From Sequoia sempervirens (Eukaryota > Streptophyta > Pinopsida > Cupressales > Cupressaceae): a stretch of 64,000 bases of DNA. Below are positions 57,396-64,000 of this stretch, in pieces; positions within the stretch are counted from its first letter, which is position 1, and every line of letters begins with the position of its first letter. A model generated the notes under the pieces. The model was not told where the DNA came from, made no database searches, and saw only the letters and a list, made by a program, of their open reading frames with translations. The stretch is taken from contig VDFB02270651.1 in assembly GCA_007258455.2 (NCBI GenBank), positions 487,920,905 to 487,984,904 on the forward strand, in the 5' to 3' direction. Made by a program: the position numbers and the translations under genes.

Positions 57396-58556
57396 TTAGG
57401 TGCAGGTGGGAGGTATGGCTGAAGTAATGGGATGGGGGGGATCTAAGGTCACCTTAGCATATTCATCTATGAAATCCATGATGTCATCCTCTTGTCCTAC
57501 AATATATTCACAAGTAGGAGAGGTGTTGGGAGAGAAACAAATAAGATTCTCATGATGCTCAATGATTGGATCATCTAACAACAAGATACCTTCTTCCCAA
57601 GTAGGAGAGATATCAGGAGAAGAACAAACATGATTTTTAATGATTATATCCTCTTGCACTAATGTGTCCTCACAAGTAGGAGAGATAGGGGAAGAGGGAT
57701 CAATGAAAACAACAAAAGAGGGGAAATAAACTCACTATGACATAATTGTAGCAAAAATTCCTTGAAATGCTTAACAAGATTTGACAATAGAACATGAATT
57801 ATGATAACACAAGATTTTTGCAATAAGAACATGATGTTATGCCCTATAGATCAAGCTAGCAATGTTTTTAGCAAAATAAACAGTTACAAGACAAACAAAA
57901 TTCAGATAACAAAAGCATACAGAGAACACAAAAACAAAGATCTAAGCAGAATTTCTGCCAAAAATAGTAGGACAAAGTTGCCCAAGGGCATCTATGTCCT
58001 GGACAAGGTTTCAAAAAATTAAGAGTTTGACTGTGTATGATACTATTTAAGGATTTTGGGTCTTGTGCAAATAGGTCTAACAGTGAATATTTTTCCGGAA
58101 TTTGCTCAATTTATGACAATGTCATTCAAAATGCAAGTGTATAAAAATGTTGAAAATATTTGAACAATAAATAACAAGTTTGAATACAATTTCCAATTTT
58201 AAAATTCAATGAAATTGACTAATTCTAGGATGCCAAAATTTAAAAATGATGATTTTGATGCAATTTTGAAACAAAACAATGCACTTTTTCACTTTTTTGA
58301 GCTATATGAAGGATGCCTAAATGGATACAATGAAAAAAAATAGATTTCAATGACCTAATGAATGCAATTTGAATGTAGATATGAGCTATAATGATTGAAA
58401 TAAACCCTGATGCAAACTATGATGCAATATGATATGCAATTCTTTGAATTTGTATGCCTTTTATGATGCAAAAATGAAACCCTAAATGAGCATTACAAAA
58501 CAATGCAATAGAAAACCTAGATCTATGTTCAAATTCCATAAGGTATATAATGCTAA
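57396..58556 (-). pseudogene. Gypsy D gag-tail remnant and leader
   Basis: The frame 57659-57396 contains an internal repeat: CSSPDISPTWEEGILLLDDP and CFSPNTSPTCEYIVGQEDDI, spaced about 30 residues, with a third SPTCE-like word just upstream (about 57690). I cannot identify gag homology beyond position between primer site and protease. From 57700 to 58556 no coding region is seen; it is the probable leader. Confidence 0.5.
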
Positions 58557-58575
58557 CATGTCGGGTTCACCAAAA
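58557..58575 (-). other. Gypsy D primer binding site
   Basis: The minus strand reads TTTTGGTGAACCCGACATG right after the LTR end, a TGGTGAACCC-type site as used by plant Gypsy elements. Confidence 0.75.
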
Positions 58576-60993
58576 TGTTTTGATAAAAAAAGGATCCTAA
58601 GTCTAAATGCAATAGAACACTAGGATCAAGTCCTTTTTCGTGTAATCCCACAATACCGGTTTACAATTTTTGGCCAAACTGGACATTGACCTGATTTTTT
58701 TAACTAAATCTTCACTTTTGGGCAACTATAGCTGCTTAACCATGAGGAATTTCAAGACGATGTGAACTAGTGATTTGTGACATTTGTTTGTAGATTCTAA
58801 ATTTATTTATTTTTTATTTTTTGAATCAAATTTCATTTCTTTTTCCATCTCCTCTGAAAACTAGTTTTTATCAGTAAACACCATTTTTAAGGAGTGATTC
58901 TCACCATAAACAACATAACTTTTTTTCTATAAAGGATAAAATTCTAATTTTTTCGAATTTAGATTTGTAACTACGATATCTAACAAGTTCATTTGGCTTC
59001 ATAGTGTTTTATTGAATTATTTTTCCTTAATCAAGTTTCAAAGTCAAACCAATTACAATTCAAACATAGTTAGACTGTATACAACATAACTTTTTTTGTA
59101 TGTATCAAAATTCAATTTATTTTTACTAGATCAAGGACATCAATACCTAGCCCGAACATATTTTTCAAAATTTTATTTTGATAATTTTCTATTTTTTCAC
59201 ATGTGCAGAACAAATATCTTGATTTTTAGTGAAAAACCTATGTTTAATCAAACTAAAAAATATATACAATAAAACCAAAATATATTAAAATTATATTTGA
59301 TGGATAGCTCATTCTGAGGACTATCATCATCCAGTTGGGTCTATGAAGTCTCCTCCATTTTCATCCTCAACTTGAGCTTCGAAAGGAAAATTTTTGCAGA
59401 GATTTGGTAGAAGAGGAAGGGAAGGGGGAAAAATGGAGTTCATATGGACCCTAGTTTGAGCGAACCCCCCTTTTTTTGAATTTTTTAGTCTTCATTTTAA
59501 AAAATTTCCAAAAAGTGGGTCCCATCATTAAATAGGGTTCACTTGAACCAAGGTCCATACGAACCCCTTTTTGGGTCCATATGAACACCCTAGTTTGTGC
59601 GAACCCCTAAAAACCAAAAAAAAATTCATGGGAGCGTTTTTACAATTTTCCTTCCTCAACAAAATTGTAAACCAACATTGTGGGATCACCCTTTCAAGAG
59701 AACATTAGGATGCAAATCAACAAGGTGATTAGATTGACTTTCAATCATGAAGGTGAGTCAATCAAATCTAGATTTAATCCTTTTGAGCCTTAGAAATTGA
59801 TTGAAATTTATTTTCTTTGATTAACCTTATTAAAATTTGTGCCCTAATCTGAAAATATAAGATTCCAACAACTAAGAAATTGTAACAAAAATTTTGACAA
59901 CAGATCTGAGAAAGGTAGAGTTTTGTGCACCTGTCCTATAAATTTGGAGTCAGTAAAAATAGGAGGACTAATTTTCCATATGGCATATGCATCCTTGTAG
60001 AGATATTTTAGATCTATTTTCAAAATCCTCTAGTGCTAGATCAGAGCTTCCCAATTCTGCCTACAAATTTGTCAGATCACTGTCAAATATTTCTATAGGT
60101 GAGTTTTTGTGGTTTGTCAAGGTGAAGGGTTTCAATTGTAACAATGGAAAATGGATCTTCAAACTTCCTTCAAGCTCCTTAAAATGTGAAACATGCACAT
60201 TCAAAGAGGGAGGAAGGGTTGTGCCCTTTAGGGGCTCACCTTAGTCAAACCTCATATTAGTGTTTCCACTTCCACAATGGTAAAGTCAATGATAAAAGGA
60301 TAATGATATGAAGGAATGGCGAACCAATTTTTTTTTGCAATTCACCACCCTTTAATGGCTTCCTTGAAGGGATAAATTCATGCACATCTCCTCAAGATTT
60401 GGATATTTCTTGCTTTATTTTCTTGAATTGCTTGGAGAGATAAAAAGGGTTTAGCCTTCACAAACAATGATAACATGAACATACATAAACTCACATAGGA
60501 TTTGACATGATGCTTGGATCTTGAATTTATGTAATAAATCATTGAAATTTTTCTCGACTTTCTTGATAATGCTTGATGATTTTAGATTCATTTACTTGTT
60601 TGTAGATCTTTCTTGTTAGGTTTCAAATGATGCAATAACTAGGTATTTATATGCAATTTTTCTAATTTTTCCACAAATTAAATCTTGATAGCCAACTTTG
60701 GACATTTGAATTGCAAATAATAGTGTCATCATTAAGATATTTGAATTTGGAGCCAAACAAAATAGGGGGACGTTTATGCCCAAAAGGGACTCATTCGCCA
60801 TAATGGGTCTCATTCACCATAGGGTGTTTGTGTCCTAGCCCTATTTTCTAGAAATTAAGGTGTTGGGGGCAAAGTATTAGATGAATGCATTTGTTTTCTT
60901 CTAGAAATTTATCAGTAATTGTTAAAATTGGGCCATGGAATGCATAATTTAGGAAATTAGGTGTTCAATTAGGTCCAATAAATTAAGGGGGAG
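58576..60993 (-). repeat. Gypsy D 5' LTR with insert
   Basis: It matches 51229 onward: about the first 60 bases, then after the 58640-59689 insert from AGAACATTAGGATGCAAATC on. Similarity ends near 60993 at AATTAAGGGGGAG; a 20-base segment just before it (TCAATTAGGTCCAATAAATT) is repeated at about 61001-61022. The ORF at 59987-60244 is an LTR frame. Confidence 0.8.
58640..59689. mobile_element. Non-autonomous TIR DNA element of 1,050 bp
   Basis: It interrupts the LTR of Gypsy D; the left LTR lacks it. Its ends are inverted: the top strand begins GTGTAATCCCACAATACCGG, TTTACAATTTT, and ends AAAATTGTAAACCAACATTG, TGGGATCAC. The terminal repeats are about 29 bases with a few mismatches. Flanks CCTTTTTC (58632-58639) and CCTTTC (59690-59695) could be a worn target duplication. 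It contains no ORF of note; near the right end are repeated GAACCCC/GGGTCCATATGAAC words. The superfamily cannot be told from this. Confidence 0.75.
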
Positions 60994-61966
60994 CAAGGGT
61001 TTCAATTAGGTCCAATAAATTAGGTGTTCAACATATAAAGTCCAATTGCAAGGTGAAATTTGAAACAATTGTGTAATTCATATTTCTATATAAATTATAG
61101 GTGGGGCCCAGAGTCCTTTTGTAAATTGAAAGTCAAAATGTCATTACATTTTATAAATTAGAAGTTGACATGTCATTGCATTTTTAAAATTGGAAGTTAA
61201 AATGCCATTGCATTTTACAAGTTAGAAGTTCAAACATTTTTGTAATTGATAATTTTTATGTAAAATGTAAGTTAATCCTAAATCTTAGAATGTAACTTGC
61301 GAACTAGAGTTGGAGCCCAAATTGTGACTAAACACTAAAATACTTATTTTTAAAATTTTAACTCTCAAGATTGGAATTTTTAGGACTCTTACACATTAGA
61401 AATCATAAAATTTGTGTAAATTAAACCTTGATTAATTATTGTTTATATTTAATTATAAAAAAATGACTTTATATTTTTCAAATACTTTTTGCGGGACTAA
61501 ATTAATTTTCTATAAATAAATTTGGCTTTATCTTAAATGAATTTGATGTTTTATTTTTTATTTTTAAGCGAAAGTGGCATGCCACTATATTATGTTATAT
61601 ATAAAAATAAATAAATACAAAATCTGGTTCTAGGGAGCATACTAGCAGGAAAGAACCAGTAAGAAAACCTTCAGTTATAGCTCAAAAGTGATGAAAATTA
61701 CACGCTTATAGAGTTTGGATTCAAAATTATGCTAAGCATGTTGATGATTTAAAATTCAGCATTCAACTCCCAATACATCTACCCCAAAACTATTATGCAT
61801 TGAACTTTACAAAAAATCCAACTACTAAAATATTTCATCCCTTTACAAAATATACCCTTCAATTTTCATCAAAAAACCCACAACACAGTGATATTACAAT
61901 TTCCTAGATTCCCCATTAAATGAATTTTCATCTTGTAATTCAAGACCTACCAACTAGAGACCTCTT
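60994..61966. other. AT-rich region, nothing recognised
   Basis: Contains several similar TGTCATTGCATTTT..AAATTAGAAGTT phrases (about 61120-61240), a short tandem of about 40 bases. No gene. Confidence 0.5.
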
Positions 61967-62637
61967 TCAAAAACCTTTCTTCCACCAACCAATGTTGTAG
62001 GAAATTGCACGTGAGAAGCCAGTCTTGTGTTGACCATGTTTGTATTCACCTGAGCTCTTCTTGTCGGCTAAGTGTGTACATTTTGTGCATATTGTGGACC
62101 ACAAACATGTGAATTTACCCTGAGCTACAAATCTAACTACAAACCATTGTTTGGTGGATGTGGAACATGCACTCGAAGGAACACCAATGCATAATATTTC
62201 TCTTTTATATCTATCTCCATCACAGAGCAAATAGAGCATCAATTCTTCCTTAGCGCACGCAGCAGGATGTTCTCATTTTTGTATTGTAATGCTAGCTTGG
62301 TTGCATCGAAAATATCTTTGAATCCCTAATGTTTTTGCACAAAAGCCCTAGGAAATAAGCCACCAACATATCCTTCCCAGCTGAAGAAATTGTAATGTTG
62401 CACTGCACAAAGAATAGTATTGTCTAACAGAAATTGCAAATTGATGTATTTCCTAGCTAAGTCCTCTATTTCATTTAAAGACTGAATCAAATCAAGGGCA
62501 TTAGACAAAAATATTGATACCACCTGAGATGGGAAGATAATGCGAAAAGCTCGTGGACTTGTAACTTCAACTCCCAGAATTAATCGTATGCAATCGTCAA
62601 TCCTAGCACAATCCACCTTAAACATCATTTTAAGCAC
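61967..62637 (-). pseudogene. Unrecognised ORF pair, possible Cys-rich protein fragment
   Basis: Minus-strand frames 62637-62326 (103 codons; LILGVEVTSPRAFRIIFPSQ, IEDLARKYINLQFLLDNTIL, FFSWEGYVGGLFP) and 62242-61967 (91 codons; CIGVPSSACSTSTKQWFVVR, QGKFTCLWSTICTKCTHLAD) have mixed, protein-like composition with no repeats. The second has C-x5-C-x2-C-x-H, a possible metal-binding cluster. They may be two exons or two pieces of one broken gene or transposase-associated Cys protein; I do not recognise it. Neighbouring Copia pol at 63 kb reads in the same direction but is a separate element. Confidence 0.4.
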
Positions 62638-62639
62638 AT

Positions 62640-63059
62640 CATGGGTTATGTATTCCTCAATTTGTCTCTCCCAGGTAGGGATACCCTAAGGTTCCAAGGA
62701 CGAAAAGCCATTCTTCTTCTGCTATAAAAATAAATTACCACACCTAATATTCTACAAATTGCAATGCTTTTACCAAACCCTTTGTTCCGAATTTTGTTTG
62801 TGTAAATGACTTGATTTAGACACCTTTTTAATGTTGTCTTCTGCCTATGACATGATGATATATCATGATGAAGAGGATTGTAAAGGACCAGATATTTTAA
62901 ATTTTCTCTGCATCTTTTAAATTTTGGCTCATGTCAAATAGAGGCCGAGAAACTTGGTGGTTGGTTGTGCACTACATATCATAATTTTTTATTGTTATTA
63001 AATGTAGGATACAGATATAAAAATGAAGGTGATTAGTAAAATGAAAGGAGGAACCTGCC
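62640..63059. other. No gene recognised
   Basis: AT-rich flank between the small ORFs and the Copia pol remnant. The polypurine tract and LTR expected after the Copia RNase H were not identified. Confidence 0.45.
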
Positions 63060-64000
63060 AAGGGTTAAACCAAGCATTCCTCTGAATTTCTCAAACTTTT
63101 CTCATCCAAGAGATTTGGTAAGAATATGTATGGGATGATCTGCAGTGAGAAAATATTTAAGTTGTGCACTATCATCTTTCACATGGTGTCAAATCAAATG
63201 AAACTTGGTGTTGATGTGCTTGGTTCGATCGTGAAAGACTATTTTTTTGTCATTTTGATTGCAAATTGATTGTCAAGAAAGAGTGGTGTGGATGAAACTT
63301 ATTCTTATAAATCTTCAGGAATTCTTCGAAGCCATAAAATTTATTGAGTTTCCTCAAAGGTTGCAATATATTTGTCTTTTGCAGAGGATAGAGTTGGGAC
63401 TAGTTGCTTTTTAGATTTCCAAGAAATAACTATAGACCCAAGATGCATTAAATAACTAGATGTAGATTTTCCATCTTCCAAATCACCCGCATAATCAAAA
63501 TTTGAATATCCAAGCAATGAGAAGTGTGTGGCCTTGGATTATTTGAGCCTATAGTTTTGATTTCCTTTCAAATACTAAATAACATTTTTGGCTACTAGCT
63601 AGTGATTTTCTCTAGATTGTTGCATGAATCTAGAGAGAACCCAAAAAAAAAAAGACATTTGGATCGGCAGTTGTTGCATAAATCAAACTACCAACAAGTT
63701 TCTTATATGTAGTTGCATCAACCAATGCTATAGATTTAGTTAACATGAGTTTGAAATTTTGCTTCATTAGAGTACTAAGTGGTTTGCAGTCAACCATACC
63801 AAACTTAGTGAGAAGTTCACTAATATATTTTTATTGGTGATGAAGATATACTTGGGGTTTTTAATCACCTCAATACCCAAATAGTAATGAATATGACCCA
63901 AATCAATCATTTCAAACCCTTGCTTCAATTGGTCTTTCACATTTTGATTATAATATTCATTATTACCAGTAAGAAATAAATCATCCACATAAACAACAAG
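63060..64000 (-). pseudogene. Copia pol remnant (RT end and RNase H), runs off the window
   Basis: The minus strand enters the window at the RT catalytic motif LVVYVDD (YVDD at 63991-63980) and continues in frame 63988-63767: DDLFLTGNNEYY, LKQGFEMIDLGHIHYYLGIE and IFITNKNI. After a frameshift there follow DCKPLSTLMKQNFKLM, ALVDATTYKKLVGSLIYATT and, further down, RNase H words FHDRTKHINTKFHLI, HILTKSLG and EKFRGMLGLTLG ending near 63060. The order is that of Copia pol. The GSLIYATT..P and HYYLGIE words differ from A and B, so it is another lineage. Confidence 0.88.

Larger units (their letters stand above)
51229..60993 (-). mobile_element. Gypsy-type LTR element D, rearranged
   Basis: The LTR at 51229-52639 and its partner at 58576-60993 share start (TGTTTTGAT.AAAAAGGATCC on the top strand) and long similarity. 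The right copy is interrupted by a 1,050-bp insert and lacks its last about 45 bases. A Gypsy-type primer binding site (58557-58575) and a polypurine tract (52640-52656) are in the right places for minus-strand transcription, and a protease region lies at 56.7-57.2 kb. No RT, RNase H or integrase was found; the space holds an unrelated ORF and minisatellites. It is a non-autonomous or heavily rearranged element. No clear target duplication because the right end is eroded. Confidence 0.8.

Noticed and set aside
51583..60244. Matching 85-codon ORFs at 51583-51840 and 59987-60244
   Set aside because: They lie at equivalent positions in the two LTRs of Gypsy D, so similarity comes from LTR duplication and not from selection on a gene. 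The retained frame is mildly curious but short.

Overview
This window is nuclear DNA from a seed plant with a large, repeat-rich genome, most likely a gymnosperm such as a conifer. That is an inference. It rests on the near absence of intact genes, stacks of old and diverged LTR retrotransposons of both superfamilies, long degenerate interstitial telomere-like arrays, and AT-rich filler. I found no rRNA, tRNA, CRISPR array or intact host gene. Every recognisable protein-coding region belongs to a mobile element or to an ORF too broken to work, so the window is best read as layers of dead elements.

Layout, left half. 1-4.65 kb is repeat DNA: a CT/TA-rich edge, telomere-like arrays that change orientation several times, a modular repeat (three units of 151 bp followed by two of about 275 bp), an AT-rich hairpin of about 160 bp, and a polypurine tract of about 650 bp. 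A diverged copy of the modular repeat lies at 6.27-6.83 kb. At 7.6-11.0 kb is one long decayed plus-strand ORF of unknown family. At 12.5-17.1 kb is a minus-strand CACTA (En/Spm) transposase relic with four expected domains in order. At 19.7-21.6 kb are a partial Copia LTR and a 5'-truncated LINE reverse transcriptase.

Middle. A minus-strand Ty3/Gypsy body (gag-PR-RT-RH-IN) fills 23.3-30.7 kb; its probable 5' LTR lies far to the right at 40.63-41.73 kb. Between them sits Copia element B (33,125-40,420, minus, TSD CTTCC). B has an internal deletion joining integrase to reverse transcriptase and is itself interrupted by a solo LTR (35,075-35,946, TSD CTGAA). Copia element A (42,046-49,071, plus, TSD CTTGT) is structurally complete with two 1,257-bp LTRs, but its coding region is full of stops and frameshifts. 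It inserted next to a primer-binding-site/LTR junction of another minus-strand Gypsy element.

Right half. 49.7-51.2 kb holds another decayed unknown ORF. A minus-strand Gypsy element D has LTRs at 51,229-52,639 and from 58,576 to about 60,993. It keeps its primer binding site, protease region and polypurine tract, but a different decayed ORF (54.6-56.5 kb) occupies the place where RT and integrase should be. Its right LTR carries a 1,050-bp insert with terminal inverted repeats. The window closes with a small unrecognised ORF pair near 62 kb and the 3' part of another minus-strand Copia pol, which runs off the edge at its YVDD motif.

The most rewarding points are the nested insertion history, the internally deleted Copia B, the bias of stop codons toward C-to-T type changes, and the large unknown ORFs associated with retroelements. 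I did not find a convincing new functional system.
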